A DNA stretch of 64,000 nt from an uncultured Tessaracoccus sp. (GTDB lineage Bacteria > Actinomycetota > Actinomycetes > Propionibacteriales > Propionibacteriaceae). Every line of letters starts with the position of its first letter. Position 1 is the stretch's first letter. Shown here in pieces: positions 35,981-45,462 of this stretch. Under the pieces are notes generated by a model. That model worked only from the letters and a program-made list of their open reading frames with translations. It ran no database searches and was not told where the DNA came from. Location: assembly GCF_943914565.1 (NCBI RefSeq), contig NZ_CALUCN010000014.1, positions 1-64,000 on the forward strand, read 5' to 3'. The position numbers were made by a program, and so were the translations under genes.

Positions 35981-38731
35981 TCAGTGCGTCGCGAGCAGCT
36001 CGGCCAGCGACATCGAGTCGCGGCCGGCGAGGGAGCGCAGCTGCGTCTGGCACGAGAACCCGTCGGCCAGCACGAGCGCATCCGGGTGCGCGTCGACGGC
36101 AGGCCCGAGGTCGTGCTCGAAGACCGCGGCGCTCACCTCGTGGTGGCCACGCTCGACGCCGAAGTTGCCCGCGAGCCCGCAGCAGCCGCCCACGACGAGG
36201 AGCTCGGCGCCGGTGGCGGCGAGCAGCCGGCGGTCCGCCTCCCACCCGATCACCGAGGCATGGTGACAGTGCGGCTGCACGACGATGGTGTGGCCGGTGA
36301 GGTCCGGCGCGACGAAGTCCGGGTCCCGCTCGAGGAACTCGGCCAGTGTCCGTACCTGGCCCCGCAGGGCCTGCACGTCGGCGTCGTCGGGCAGGAGGTC
36401 CTGCGCGTCGCCGCGCCAGACCGCGGTGCAGCTCGGCTCGAGCCCGACGACGGGCACGCCCTCCGCGACGAACGGTGCCAGCGCCCGGGCCGCGCGCGCG
36501 AGCTGGCGGCGCGCCCCGTCGAGCTGTCCGGTCGAGACCCACGTGAGGCCGCAGCACGCCGTGCGGTCGAGCACCGTCGGCTCGTAGCCCAGACGGGCGA
36601 GCACCTGCACCGCGGCGGGGAACGTCGCGGACTCGAAGCAGTCGGTGAAGGAGTCCACCCACACGAGCACCCGCCCCTTGCTCGCCGGCACCGCGTTGTC
36701 CACGTCGAGCCCGGCGAGGGACGTGCGTGCCGACCGCGTCGCGAAGCGCGGGATCTCGCGCCGCCCGTCGACGCCGGCGGCGAACTTCAGCGCCCGGTCG
36801 AGCCCCGGCGCGGCACCGACGGCGTTCACGACGGCGCCCAGCCCCGGCACGCGCGTGATCATCCGCCCCCAGCGCGGCAGCCAGCCCAGCGCGTAGTGGT
36901 TGCGGGGCCGCAGCCGGCCGCGGTAACGCTCGTGCGTGACGCGCGCCTTGTAGGCGGCCATGTCGATGCCGGTGGGGCAGTCGCGCGCGCAGCCCTTGCA
37001 GGACAGGCACAGGTCGAGCGCCTGCGCCACCTCGGGCGAGCGCCACCCCGCGCTCACCAGCGAACCGTTCACCATCTCCTGCAGCACGCGGGCGCGGCCG
37101 CGCGTCGAGTCCTTCTCGTCACGCGTGGCCTGGAAACTCGGGCACATCACGCCACCCGCGCCCGTGGTGTCGGCGAGGCACTTGCCGACCCCCGTGCACT
37201 GGTGCACCTCGCGGACGAACACCGGGTCCTCGAGCGCCAGCGGCGAGCGCGCCGCAGCGACCATGCGCGCATCGGCATCCACCGGGACGGGGTCGACGAG
37301 GATGCCCGGGTTCAGGAGGTTGTCGGGATCGAACAGGTGCTTGACCTCGGCGAACAGGCGCAGCGCCTCGTCGGAGTACATGTGGTGCAGCAACGCCGAC
37401 CGCGCGCGCCCGTCGCCGTGCTCGCCGCTCATCGAGCCCCCGAAGCCCGCGACGATGCGGGCGGCCTCGTCGACGAAGTCGCGGTAGCGGCGCGCGCCGT
37501 CCAGGGCGTCGAGCGGGAAGTCGATGCGGCAGTGGACGCAGCCGTCGCCGAAGTGCCCGTACGGCAGGCCGTGCATGCCGTGACGGTCGAGGCAGTCGTC
37601 GAACGCGCGCAGGTACGCGCCCAAGTGTTCTGGCGGAACCGCGGCGTCCTCCCAACCCGGGTACGCGGGCTTCGCCAGCGACACACCTGCGAGCCCGGCC
37701 CCGTCGGCGCGGATCCGCCAGAGCCGCTGCGCGGCCGCGGGATCGTCGACGATCCATCCCTCGACGGCGTTCGCGGCCCCGAGCACACCCTCGGCCCGGG
37801 CCCGGACCTCGTCGGGGTCGTCGCCCACGAGCTCGAGGAACATCCATCCGTCGCCTGCGGGAAGGTCCCCGACGGCCGCCTGTCCCTTGCTGCGCACCAC
37901 GACGTCGACGATGCGCCGGTCGAGCCCCTCGCACGCCACGGGTCGGAAGGCGAGCAGGTTCACGATGTCGTCGCCGGCGTCGGGCATGGTCGGGTACCCG
38001 AGCGCGAGCGTGAGCCGGTGGGGCGCGTCGGCGGTGAGTTGGACCGTGGCTCGCGTGATGACGCCGAGTGTGCCCTCGGTGCCGGCGAAGAACTTCGCCA
38101 CGTCGAAGCCTCGCTCGGGCAGGAGGTGCTCGAGCGAGTAGCCGGAGACCTGGCGGGTGAAGCGCCCGAACTCGGTGCGGATCGTGCCGAGGTTCGCTGC
38201 GACGAGGGACTGCAGCTCCGGCAGCTCGTCGCGGCCGAGCGTGCGCACAGTGCCGGTGCCGTCGAGGATCTCGAGCTCGACGACGTTGTCGGCCATGCGG
38301 CCGTAGCCGAGCGCGCGTGGGCCGCAGGCGTTGTTGCCGATCATCCCGCCGATCGTGCAGCGCGACGACGTCGACGGGTCCGGCCCGAGTCGCAGCCCGT
38401 GCGGGCGCGCGGCGCGTTGGAGCGTCTCCTGCACGACGCCCGGGTCGACGACGGCGGTGCGGCGTTCCGGGTCGATCGCGTGGATGCGGTTGAGGTGGCG
38501 CGAGACGTCGACGACGAGGCCGGAGCCGACGGCGTTGCCCGCGCAGGACGTGCCGGCGCCGCGCATCGTGACCGGCGTGTGCTCGTCGAGCGCGTGGCGG
38601 ACCGTGGCGACCAGCTCGTCGACGGTGCGCGGGATCGCGACCCCTGCCGGCTCGACGCGGTAGAGGGAGGAGTCGGAGGTGTAGAGGGCGCGGGTGAGGG
38701 TGGAGGTGTCGACGGTGGTCACGGGCCCCAT
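35981..38731 (-). CDS. FAD-linked oxidase with 4Fe-4S and CCG domains (D-lactate/2-hydroxyacid dehydrogenase type)
   Basis: The 916-residue fusion has an FAD-binding PCMH domain (RGAGTSCAGNAVG, then CTIGGMIGNNACGPRALGYG) and an FAD-oxidase C-terminal domain (YGHFGDGCVHCRIDF, SGEHGDGRARS). A ferredoxin-type double cluster region follows (CTGVGKC and CLSCKGCARDCPTG), then two cysteine-rich domains with CCGL pairs. The order is that of YdiJ/Dld-II-type D-lactate or 2-hydroxyglutarate dehydrogenases that feed electrons to the quinone pool. Substrate is not resolved. The start is uncertain between ATG 38731 and GTG 38722. The MarR-type gene directly upstream on the same strand is a likely regulator. 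Confidence 0.88.
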   Translation of the reverse strand: MGPVTTVDTSTLTRALYTSDSSLYRVEPAGVAIPRTVDELVATVRHALDEHTPVTMRGAGTSCAGNAVGSGLVVDVSRHLNRIHAIDPERRTAVVDPGVVQETLQRAARPHGLRLGPDPSTSSRCTIGGMIGNNACGPRALGYGRMADNVVELEILDGTGTVRTLGRDELPELQSLVAANLGTIRTEFGRFTRQVSGYSLEHLLPERGFDVAKFFAGTEGTLGVITRATVQLTADAPHRLTLALGYPTMPDAGDDIVNLLAFRPVACEGLDRRIVDVVVRSKGQAAVGDLPAGDGWMFLELVGDDPDEVRARAEGVLGAANAVEGWIVDDPAAAQRLWRIRADGAGLAGVSLAKPAYPGWEDAAVPPEHLGAYLRAFDDCLDRHGMHGLPYGHFGDGCVHCRIDFPLDALDGARRYRDFVDEAARIVAGFGGSMSGEHGDGRARSALLHHMYSDEALRLFAEVKHLFDPDNLLNPGILVDPVPVDADARMVAAARSPLALEDPVFVREVHQCTGVGKCLADTTGAGGVMCPSFQATRDEKDSTRGRARVLQEMVNGSLVSAGWRSPEVAQALDLCLSCKGCARDCPTGIDMAAYKARVTHERYRGRLRPRNHYALGWLPRWGRMITRVPGLGAVVNAVGAAPGLDRALKFAAGVDGRREIPRFATRSARTSLAGLDVDNAVPASKGRVLVWVDSFTDCFESATFPAAVQVLARLGYEPTVLDRTACCGLTWVSTGQLDGARRQLARAARALAPFVAEGVPVVGLEPSCTAVWRGDAQDLLPDDADVQALRGQVRTLAEFLERDPDFVAPDLTGHTIVVQPHCHHASVIGWEADRRLLAATGAELLVVGGCCGLAGNFGVERGHHEVSAAVFEHDLGPAVDAHPDALVLADGFSCQTQLRSLAGRDSMSLAELLATH

Positions 38732-38741
38732 CCAATCACGA

Positions 38742-39215
38742 CTACCGCTGGCTGGACCTGGCGTCCGTGACGTCGAGCACGGCGGCCATCGCCCGCCCGA
38801 GTGCGCGGAGGTCCTCGGGTTCGACCGCGTCGATGAAGACCTCACGCACCGAGTCGACGTGCGCGGGGGCGGCGGTGTGCAGGAGGCTGTAGCCCTCGTC
38901 GGTGAGGACGGCTTGGACCCCGCGACCGTCGTTGGCGCAGGGCGCGCGACGCACGAGGCCGCGGCGCTCCATGCGGGCGATCGTGTGCGTGAGCCGCGAG
39001 CGGGAGTGGCGCACGCTGGTGGCGAGTTGCCCCATCCGCAGCGTCCGGTGCTCGGCCTCGGAGAGGCGCACGAGGATCTCGTACTCGTCGAGGCTCAGCC
39101 CGAAGTCGGTCAGTGCGGCGTCGAGGTACTCGTCCATCCTCGTCTTGGCGAGGAGGTATCCGCGCCAGATCCGCTGCTGCTCCTGCGTCAGCCATCCGCG
39201 CTCCGGGGTCATCAT
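38742..39215 (-). CDS. MarR-family transcriptional regulator
   Basis: The 157-residue winged-helix protein has the MarR layout: an N-terminal dimer helix, LDEYEILVRLSEA, the recognition region MGQLATSVRHSRSRLTHTIARMERRGLVRR, then CANDGRGVQAVLTDEGY in the wing. It is divergent from fadD over 121 bases and co-directional with the oxidase gene 10 bases downstream, so it could control either. A TAGAAT hexamer lies 8 bases before the ATG at 39215. The effector is unknown. Confidence 0.9.
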   Translation of the reverse strand: MMTPERGWLTQEQQRIWRGYLLAKTRMDEYLDAALTDFGLSLDEYEILVRLSEAEHRTLRMGQLATSVRHSRSRLTHTIARMERRGLVRRAPCANDGRGVQAVLTDEGYSLLHTAAPAHVDSVREVFIDAVEPEDLRALGRAMAAVLDVTDARSSQR

Positions 39216-39223
39216 GCTGCACG

Positions 39224-39229
39224 ATTCTA
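39224..39229 (-). promoter_or_regulatory. leaderless -10 element of the MarR-type gene
   Basis: On the minus strand this is TAGAAT with 8 bases to the ATG at 39215. Confidence 0.55.
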
Positions 39230-39336
39230 TCTGCTGGTTGACGCTTAAATCGCGCGGGCCGGGTTAAGGTTTCGTCACGACGACGGGGGTTGGCCGTATA
39301 GTGATCTGGCGTCATGACCTTCAGGAGGACTGCCGA

Positions 39337-41166
39337 ATGACCACCCAGCCGGACAATCTCGACCTCGTGCCCCGGAGCTTCGGCGCGTACTTCCGGTGGC
39401 GCGTCGAGGAGACGCCGGACTCGGTGGCGTTCAGCGAGCCCGACTACGCGCCCGAGGGGCCCAACACTTGGCGTCCCTACACGTGGGCGGAGTCGAAGGT
39501 GGTCGTCGACGAGCTCGCGGCAGGGCTGCTCGCCCGCGGCATCCGCGCCGAGGAGCGCGTCGCCATCTGCGCGACGACCCGCGTCGAGTGGATCTTCGCC
39601 GACCTCGCGGTCGCCTGCGCGGCGGCCGCCACCACGACGATCTACCCCAACACCGGCGCCGACGAGGCCACCTACATCGTCGAGAACTCCGGCTCGCGCG
39701 TCATCATCGCCGAGGACGCCACGCAGCTGGACAAGTTCGCCGGCAACCCGGAGCTGGCCGACCAGGTCCACACGATCGTGCTCATCAAGCCCGAGGGGGC
39801 AGCGCTCGACGACCGCGTCATCTCCTACGAGCAGCTGCGCGCGCTCGGGCGGGAGCACCTGGCCGAGCACCCCACGTCGGTCGACGACGCGGTGGCCGGC
39901 GTCGGCATCGACGACCTCTCGACGCTCATCTACACCTCCGGCACCACCGGCCGTCCGAAGGGCGTGCGGCTGCCGCACCGCTGCTGGCTGGCCGAGGCCG
40001 TCGGCCTGCTGGAGCGCGAGCTCATCACGCCCGGGTCGGTGATGTACCTGTGGCTGCCGCTCAGCCACGTCTTCGGCAAGACCCTCATCGCCGCGTCGAT
40101 CGGCTACAACCTCCACAACGCCGTCGACGGCCGCATCAGCCGGATCGTCGACGGCCTGGGGGAGACCCACCCGACGGTGATGTGTGGTGCGCCGCGCATC
40201 TTCGAGAAGGTGCGTGCCGCCGTCATCACCGGCAAGGGCGTGAAGGGCCGCATCTCGCACTGGGCGTTCGCGGTGGGCCGCGACGCGCTCGCCGCCCGGG
40301 AGCGCGGCGAGCTGGGCGGGCTGCTCAAGGTCAAGCACGCGATCGCCGACAAGCTCGTCTTCTCGAAGCTGCGCGAGAAGCTGGGCGGCAACATGGAGTT
40401 CATGATTTCGGGATCGGCGCAGCTGAACCCGCAGGTGCAGGCCTGGTTCGCGTCCGCGGGCATCCGCATCATCGAGGGCTACGGCTCCACCGAGACCTCC
40501 GCGATCGCCACCGTCGACGACACCGGCGACCCCCGCTTCGGCACCGTGGGCCTGCCCCTGCCGAGGCTCGAGATGCGGCTCGCGGAGGACGGCGAGCTGC
40601 TGCTGCGCGGCCCCTCGATCTGCGACGGCTACCACGAGCGCCCCGAACTCGCCGCCGAGGCGTTCGACGAGGACGGCTGGTACCGCACCGGCGACATCGG
40701 CGAGATCGACGAGACCGGGCGCCTGCGCATCACTGACCGCAAGAAGGACCTGTTCAAGACCTCCGGCGGCAAGTACGTCTCCCCCCAGAAGGTCGAGGCG
40801 GCGATCACGACGAACATCCCGTACATCTCGCAGGCGATCGCGGTGGGCGACGGGCGCAAGTACGTCTCCGCGCTCGTGGTGATGGACCCGGCACTGCTGC
40901 AGACGTGGGCCGACAAGCGTGGCATGGGTGAGCTGTCCTACGCGGAGCTGTCGCAGCGCCCCGAGATCCAGGGCTCGATCGAACGGCAGATGGCGAAGGC
41001 CAACGCGCGTCTCGAGCGGTGGGAGACCGTGAAGAAGTTCGCGATCCTCGACCACGAGCTCACCGTCGAGAACGGCGGCACGACGGCGAACATGAAGATC
41101 CGCCGCAGCGTCGTCGCGAAGGAGTACCAGGACCTCGTGGACTCCCTGTACCCCAAGGAGGACTGA
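39337..41166 (+). CDS. long-chain fatty acid-CoA ligase (AMP-forming)
   Basis: The 609-residue adenylate-forming enzyme of the FadD15/ACSL type activates fatty acids to acyl-CoA. Motifs are the AMP loop YTSGTTGRPKGV (about 200), GYGSTETSA, and WYRTGDIGEIDETGRLRITDRKKDLFKTSGGKYV, split over the hinge and the C-terminal domain. The ATG at 39337 is set by AGGAGG at 39323-39328. A thioesterase follows with a 2-base gap, so acyl-CoA formation and hydrolysis are co-transcribed. Confidence 0.93.
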   Translation: MTTQPDNLDLVPRSFGAYFRWRVEETPDSVAFSEPDYAPEGPNTWRPYTWAESKVVVDELAAGLLARGIRAEERVAICATTRVEWIFADLAVACAAAATTTIYPNTGADEATYIVENSGSRVIIAEDATQLDKFAGNPELADQVHTIVLIKPEGAALDDRVISYEQLRALGREHLAEHPTSVDDAVAGVGIDDLSTLIYTSGTTGRPKGVRLPHRCWLAEAVGLLERELITPGSVMYLWLPLSHVFGKTLIAASIGYNLHNAVDGRISRIVDGLGETHPTVMCGAPRIFEKVRAAVITGKGVKGRISHWAFAVGRDALAARERGELGGLLKVKHAIADKLVFSKLREKLGGNMEFMISGSAQLNPQVQAWFASAGIRIIEGYGSTETSAIATVDDTGDPRFGTVGLPLPRLEMRLAEDGELLLRGPSICDGYHERPELAAEAFDEDGWYRTGDIGEIDETGRLRITDRKKDLFKTSGGKYVSPQKVEAAITTNIPYISQAIAVGDGRKYVSALVVMDPALLQTWADKRGMGELSYAELSQRPEIQGSIERQMAKANARLERWETVKKFAILDHELTVENGGTTANMKIRRSVVAKEYQDLVDSLYPKED

Positions 41167-41168
41167 GC

Positions 41169-41996
41169 GTGCACGTCGACGTCCAGCTGCGCTGGTCGGA
41201 CATGGATGCGCAGCGGCACGTCAACAACGCGCGCATCGCCGACTACCTCCAGGAGGCCCGCGTGCAGCTCCTGCGCGACGCGGACCTGCTCGAGCTGGGG
41301 GTCGTCGTGGTGCGGCAACAGGTCCAGTACCGCGGGTCGATCGACTACGCAGACGACCCCCTGGACGTCGAGCTCGGCGTCACGGCACTGCGGGCCGGCA
41401 CCGTCGAGATCGGTTACCTGCTGCGACAGGAGGGTGTCGTCGTCGCAGAGGCGCGTACGCTGCTCAGCGCCTTCGACTTCGCCGAGCAACGCCCCCGTCG
41501 CTTCACCGACCGCACACGCGCGGCACTCGAGCGGCACCGCGTCGCGATGGATCCGTTCCCCGAGCTCACCGCCCCGGCACTCGAGGGCCGCGGCATCCGC
41601 ACGCTCCACCATCCGCGCTGGACGGACCTCGACCGCTACGGGCACGTGAACAACATGCTCGCCTTCGAGTACCTCCAGCAGGCGCGCATCGAGGTCTCGC
41701 CCCAGTGGGATCCGTTCATGGCCCGCACCGGGTCCGGGGACAGCCCCTACCTGTGGCTCGTGGTCCGGCAGGACGTCGACCACGTCGCGCAGATCCACCA
41801 CTCGTTCGAGCCGCTGCAGATGTGGACCGCGCCGGTGCGCATCGGCCGCACGTCGCTCACCTCCGCCGCCGAGATCTGCGATCCCGACGGCACCCTGCTC
41901 GTCCGAGGACGCACGGTCGTGGTCTGCGCCGACCAGACGTTCCGGCCCACCCCGTTGCCGAACGCCGACCGGCTGCGCGATCACCTCGTGCGCTGA
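41169..41996 (+). CDS. double-hotdog acyl-CoA thioesterase
   Basis: The 275-residue protein is two 4HBT hotdog domains in tandem. Each begins with the catalytic-loop pattern: RWSDMDAQRHVNNARIADYLQEAR, and RWTDLDRYGHVNNMLAFEYLQQAR about 145 residues later. The Asp in the WxDxD segment is the expected catalytic residue. Fusion of two hotdogs makes a pseudo-dimer in one chain. The GTG start lies two bases after the ligase stop, so it belongs to the fadD operon. Confidence 0.88.
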   Translation: MHVDVQLRWSDMDAQRHVNNARIADYLQEARVQLLRDADLLELGVVVVRQQVQYRGSIDYADDPLDVELGVTALRAGTVEIGYLLRQEGVVVAEARTLLSAFDFAEQRPRRFTDRTRAALERHRVAMDPFPELTAPALEGRGIRTLHHPRWTDLDRYGHVNNMLAFEYLQQARIEVSPQWDPFMARTGSGDSPYLWLVVRQDVDHVAQIHHSFEPLQMWTAPVRIGRTSLTSAAEICDPDGTLLVRGRTVVVCADQTFRPTPLPNADRLRDHLVR

Positions 41997-42025
41997 ACCA
42001 CCGTCGGGCATGGGATGATGGGGCC

Positions 42026-42766
42026 ATGGCCCGCATCGTGATCCTCACCGGCGCCGGTATCTCGGCGGAGTCCGGCATCCGCACCTTCCGTGCCGACGAC
42101 GGGCTCTGGGAGGAGCACCGGATCGAGGACGTCGCCACGCCGGAGGGGTTCGAGGTGGACCCGGCGCTCGTGCACACCTTCTACAACGACCGACGTCGGC
42201 AGCTCCTGGCCGACGAGGTCCGGCCCAACCCGGCCCACGAGGCCCTCGCACGGCTCGAACGGGCGCTGCCCGGCGAGGTGTGCGTCGTGACGCAGAACAT
42301 CGACGACCTGCACGAGCGGGCCGGCTCCACCAGAGTCATCCACATGCACGGCGAACTGCTGCGGCAGTGGTGTCTCGCGTGCGGGCAGCGCACCGACGTC
42401 CGCGGCGACGTCACCACGGCCAGCGTCTGCCCCGCCTGCGGCACGGCCGGACGGCTGCGCCCCGACGTGGTGTGGTTCGGCGAGATCCCCTACGAGATGG
42501 CGCGCATCCAGCAGGAGCTCCAGGAGTGCGAGGTGTTCGTCGCCATCGGCACCTCCGGCACCGTGTACCCGGCCGCGGGCTTCGTCCAGCTCGCGCTCGC
42601 GGTGGGCGCGCACACCGTCGAGATCAACCTCGACGCGTCGTCGGCGGTGAGCTGGTTCCACGAGGCGCGACGGGGGCTCGCCGGCCTGCTCGTGCCGCAG
42701 TGGGTCGACGAGGTGCTCACCGCTCGCGGACCTGCCGAAGGGGTCGCTGCCCCCGCTCCGCGGTGA
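42026..42766 (+). CDS. cobB: NAD-dependent protein deacylase (sirtuin, CobB type)
   Basis: The 246-residue sirtuin removes acyl groups from lysines using NAD. It shows GAGISAESGIRTFR, TQNIDDLHERAG, the catalytic HMHGE, four zinc Cys in two pairs (CLAC and CPAC), and WFGEIPYEM. Class III sirtuins with Tyr and Arg in the pocket prefer succinyl-lysine; this chain has YNDRRRQ at the matching place, consistent with desuccinylase activity. The last 50 bases overlap the convergent exonuclease gene. Confidence 0.92.
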   Translation: MARIVILTGAGISAESGIRTFRADDGLWEEHRIEDVATPEGFEVDPALVHTFYNDRRRQLLADEVRPNPAHEALARLERALPGEVCVVTQNIDDLHERAGSTRVIHMHGELLRQWCLACGQRTDVRGDVTTASVCPACGTAGRLRPDVVWFGEIPYEMARIQQELQECEVFVAIGTSGTVYPAAGFVQLALAVGAHTVEINLDASSAVSWFHEARRGLAGLLVPQWVDEVLTARGPAEGVAAPAPR

Positions 42767-43397
42767 GCGCGAGGTAGAGCTCGGCGCAGGCCAGCGCGTC
42801 GACGAGGGCGTCGTGGGCCTTGTAGCGGGGCAGGCCGAAGCGCTCGCGCAGGGCGTGGAGCCGGAGCTGGCCACGGGGGATCGCGCCGCGGGTCCGGAAC
42901 AGGTGCTGCTTCCCGAGCGTGAGCGTGTCGACGACGGTGAACAGCGGCGTGCCACCGAACGTGCGCTCGCAGGCCCGGGTGAGGAAGTCCACCTCGATGC
43001 GCGCGAAGTGCGCGAGGAGCACGCGGCCGGTGAGCGCGTCGAGGGTTCGTTCGAGCACGTCGGCGAGGGGGAGTCCGGCGGCAACGGCGTCGTCGGTGAT
43101 CCCGTGGATCGTGGCTGATCGGCCGACCGACGCGTCGGCGCGGATGATCGCGTGCGCGGCGCCGCCCAGCCGGATCGAGCGCCCGTCGACGGGGACGAAG
43201 CCGACGCTCAGGACCTGGTCCTGGTCGGGGTCGAGGCCGGTGGTCTCGATGTCGATCGCGAGCAGCGGCAGGTCGGTGAGCGGGGTGCCGTCGCGCGGGG
43301 GAGCCGTGGCGAGCAGGTCGCGCACGGGTCCCGGTGGGGCCTGGGCGAGGAGGCGCCGTCGTCGGCGGGCGTGGCGGTGGAACCAGGGAAATGGCAT
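42717..43397 (-). CDS. DnaQ-like 3'-5' exonuclease
   Basis: The 226-residue DEDDh exonuclease has LLAIDIETTGLDPDQDQVLSVG (ExoI), LLAHFARIEVDFL (ExoII) and HDALVDALACAELYLAL (ExoIII, with a His five residues before the Asp). It is a stand-alone proofreading-type nuclease rather than a polymerase subunit. The start at 43397 lies 4 bases after the DUF294 gene stop, so the two are one operon; this pairing recurs in other phyla. The C-terminus overlaps cobB tail to tail. Confidence 0.87.
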   Translation of the reverse strand: MPFPWFHRHARRRRRLLAQAPPGPVRDLLATAPPRDGTPLTDLPLLAIDIETTGLDPDQDQVLSVGFVPVDGRSIRLGGAAHAIIRADASVGRSATIHGITDDAVAAGLPLADVLERTLDALTGRVLLAHFARIEVDFLTRACERTFGGTPLFTVVDTLTLGKQHLFRTRGAIPRGQLRLHALRERFGLPRYKAHDALVDALACAELYLALTAERGQRPLRQVRER

Positions 43398-43401
43398 GGG
43401 A

Positions 43402-45246
43402 TCAGTTGAGGAGGTCGGTGCGGAATCGGTGGGCGACGGCCTGCTCGAGGCGCCGCACGACGGCGAACGCCTCGCGCAGGTGGCGGCGGTCCGTCGGGGT
43501 GAGGCGCGACGGCGCGACGAAGTCCTCCGGCGGTTCGCCCGCGGCGACGTGGTTGGCGTGGGTGCGCAGTCGGAGGAGGTGCAGGAAGGTGAAGGCGTCG
43601 AGGACCTCGGCGGCCTGGTCCGCGCCCAGGTGGCCGCCGGCGCGGAGGGCCTCGATGCGCTCGACCGTGCCGGTGTCGGGGATCGCGTGCGCGAGCGCCA
43701 GGGTGCGCACCGACTCGATGACGGCGTGCAGGCCGCCGGCCTTGACGTTGAGCATGTCGCGGTGCGCGCCGGACCGCTCGACGACGAAGCCCCGGAAGAA
43801 GCCGACCGGCGGTTCCCGGCGCACGGCGGTCCCGGCGAGGTGTCTGAGGAACAGTGGAGATCGTGACGCGGCCGTGACCACGTGGGTGCGCAGCTCGTCG
43901 AACAGGGTCGTGTCCCCGTCGACGGCGCGCATGTCGAAGAAGATCTGCGCGTGCAGGATCGCCCGCGCCTCCGGTTCGAGCAGCCACTGCCCGAACCGGT
44001 CCTTCCACTGCGCGAGGGTGTGGTGCCACGTCGTGGCCATCGCGTCGCCACGGCAGCGCGGCAGCCCGCAGGCCTCGAGCCCGGCGACGACCTCCTCGGC
44101 CAGGCGCCGGTGGTGCTCGAGGTCGGTCACGGTGTCGTCGACGAGCAGTGCGTGGTCCTGGTCCGAGCCCAGGGCGAGTTCTCGTCGTGCCTGGGAACCG
44201 AGCGCCACCCAGCACCAACGGCCCGGTGGGGTGCCGAGGCGGTCCACCGCGAGCTGGATCAGGCGGTTCGTCGCGGCGTCGACGACGGCGGTGAGCACGC
44301 GCGACACGTCGCCGGCGCGGATGCCGCGGGCCAGCAGGTTCGACGCGAGCTCGGGTGAGCGCCGGACGACGGCGGCGACCCCCTCGACGTCCGTCTGGCG
44401 GGCGATGTCGCCGACGACGAAGACCGGGTTCGCCGTCTCGATCCGCATGAGGTCGCCGGCGGAGACGACCCCGGTCGCGCGCCCGTCGACCACGACCGGG
44501 AGATGGTGGACGGCGCGGTTCGTCATCGTGAGCAGCAGCTCGAACGCGCGGGTGTCCGGGGTCGTGGTGACGGGGGTAGCGGTCATCACGTCGCGCACGG
44601 GCAGGCCCATGTCCGCGCCGGTGGCGACGACGCGCGAGCGCAGGTCGCGGTCGGTGAGGATGCCCACGAGCTGGTCGCCCTCGGTGACGAGCAGGGCCGA
44701 GACGTGTTCGTCGGTCATCAGTCGTGCCGCCTCGCGGACGGGCACCTCCGGCGACGCCGCGACGGGGGCCCGGGCCGCGAGGTCGGCCGCGGTGAGCGCG
44801 AGCAACGAGGACTCCGCCGGCTGCATGGCCTCGGTGGCGCGCCGGAGCCGGCCACGCTGACGCGGAGTGAAGTGGTCCGCGACGACGCGGTGCTCGTCGA
44901 AGAGGCGCCGGAACGCCTCGCCGTCGAGCGTCAGGACGAGGGTGTCCTCGATCGCGGTCGCGGTGTAGCGCGCGGGCCCGTCGCGCATGACGCTGAGCGT
45001 GCCGAATGTCTCGCCGGTGGTGTTGCGGTCGATGAGGATGCCGTCGGCGCCCACGATGTCGACCGCGCCCGAACGGATCAGGAACAGGCGGTCGTTCGGC
45101 GCGCCCGGCGTGATCACCTCGGTGCCGCGCCGGAGGTACTCGATGCGCATGGTGCGCGCGAGGTACCGACGCACGTCGTCGGGCAGCGCGTCGAACGGGG
45201 CGTGCTCGCCCAAGAAATCCACGACCTCCGAGACCTCGATGTCCAT
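43402..45246 (-). CDS. cNMP-binding / CBS-pair / DUF294 nucleotidyltransferase-like protein
   Basis: The 614-residue signalling protein has, in order, a cyclic-nucleotide-binding domain (about 20-130, GETFGTLSVMRDGPARYTATA), two CBS domains (about 150-270), a DUF294 nucleotidyltransferase fold (GSQARRELALGSDQDHALL, with Gly-Ser and paired Asp), and the DUF294 C-terminal helical domain. It resembles GlnD-like sensors, but the modified target is unknown. The start is uncertain between ATG 45246 and GTG 45252; no ribosome site is seen. It is co-transcribed with the exonuclease. Confidence 0.85.
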   Translation of the reverse strand: MDIEVSEVVDFLGEHAPFDALPDDVRRYLARTMRIEYLRRGTEVITPGAPNDRLFLIRSGAVDIVGADGILIDRNTTGETFGTLSVMRDGPARYTATAIEDTLVLTLDGEAFRRLFDEHRVVADHFTPRQRGRLRRATEAMQPAESSLLALTAADLAARAPVAASPEVPVREAARLMTDEHVSALLVTEGDQLVGILTDRDLRSRVVATGADMGLPVRDVMTATPVTTTPDTRAFELLLTMTNRAVHHLPVVVDGRATGVVSAGDLMRIETANPVFVVGDIARQTDVEGVAAVVRRSPELASNLLARGIRAGDVSRVLTAVVDAATNRLIQLAVDRLGTPPGRWCWVALGSQARRELALGSDQDHALLVDDTVTDLEHHRRLAEEVVAGLEACGLPRCRGDAMATTWHHTLAQWKDRFGQWLLEPEARAILHAQIFFDMRAVDGDTTLFDELRTHVVTAASRSPLFLRHLAGTAVRREPPVGFFRGFVVERSGAHRDMLNVKAGGLHAVIESVRTLALAHAIPDTGTVERIEALRAGGHLGADQAAEVLDAFTFLHLLRLRTHANHVAAGEPPEDFVAPSRLTPTDRRHLREAFAVVRRLEQAVAHRFRTDLLN

Positions 45247-45313
45247 AGGCACATCGTGTCGGATCCGGGGCGGATTGGGAAGGGGGCCGCTGCTGAGGAC
45301 GGTGGTGGATGTC

Positions 45314-45390
45314 CGCACGGTTTCGACCCAGCGATGCAATCTCACCCCGATGTGCGGGTCGAACCTGTCACCCGGGGACGAAACCGTGCG
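45314..45390. repeat. 77-base element with perfect 12-bp inverted ends
   Basis: CGCACGGTTTCG at 45314-45325 has its exact complement at 45379-45390. A competing 8-bp pairing (45322-45329 with 45356-45363) overlaps the left arm, so two folds exclude each other. It lies in the 288-base gap between the DUF294 and AlbA_2 genes and encodes no protein. It could be a miniature transposable element, a terminator or a structured RNA. Confidence 0.5.
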
Positions 45391-45462
45391 CTGTCTCCCG
45401 ACGGTGGGTGGTCCCTGCGGGGCGAGGGCCGCCGGAGCGGGCGGTCCCGAGCTCGAACACTA

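Noticed and set aside
38732..38845. N-terminal extension of the FAD/Fe-S oxidase into the MarR-type gene
   Set aside because: Residues are Arg/Ser-rich antisense-like and overlap the MarR coding end.
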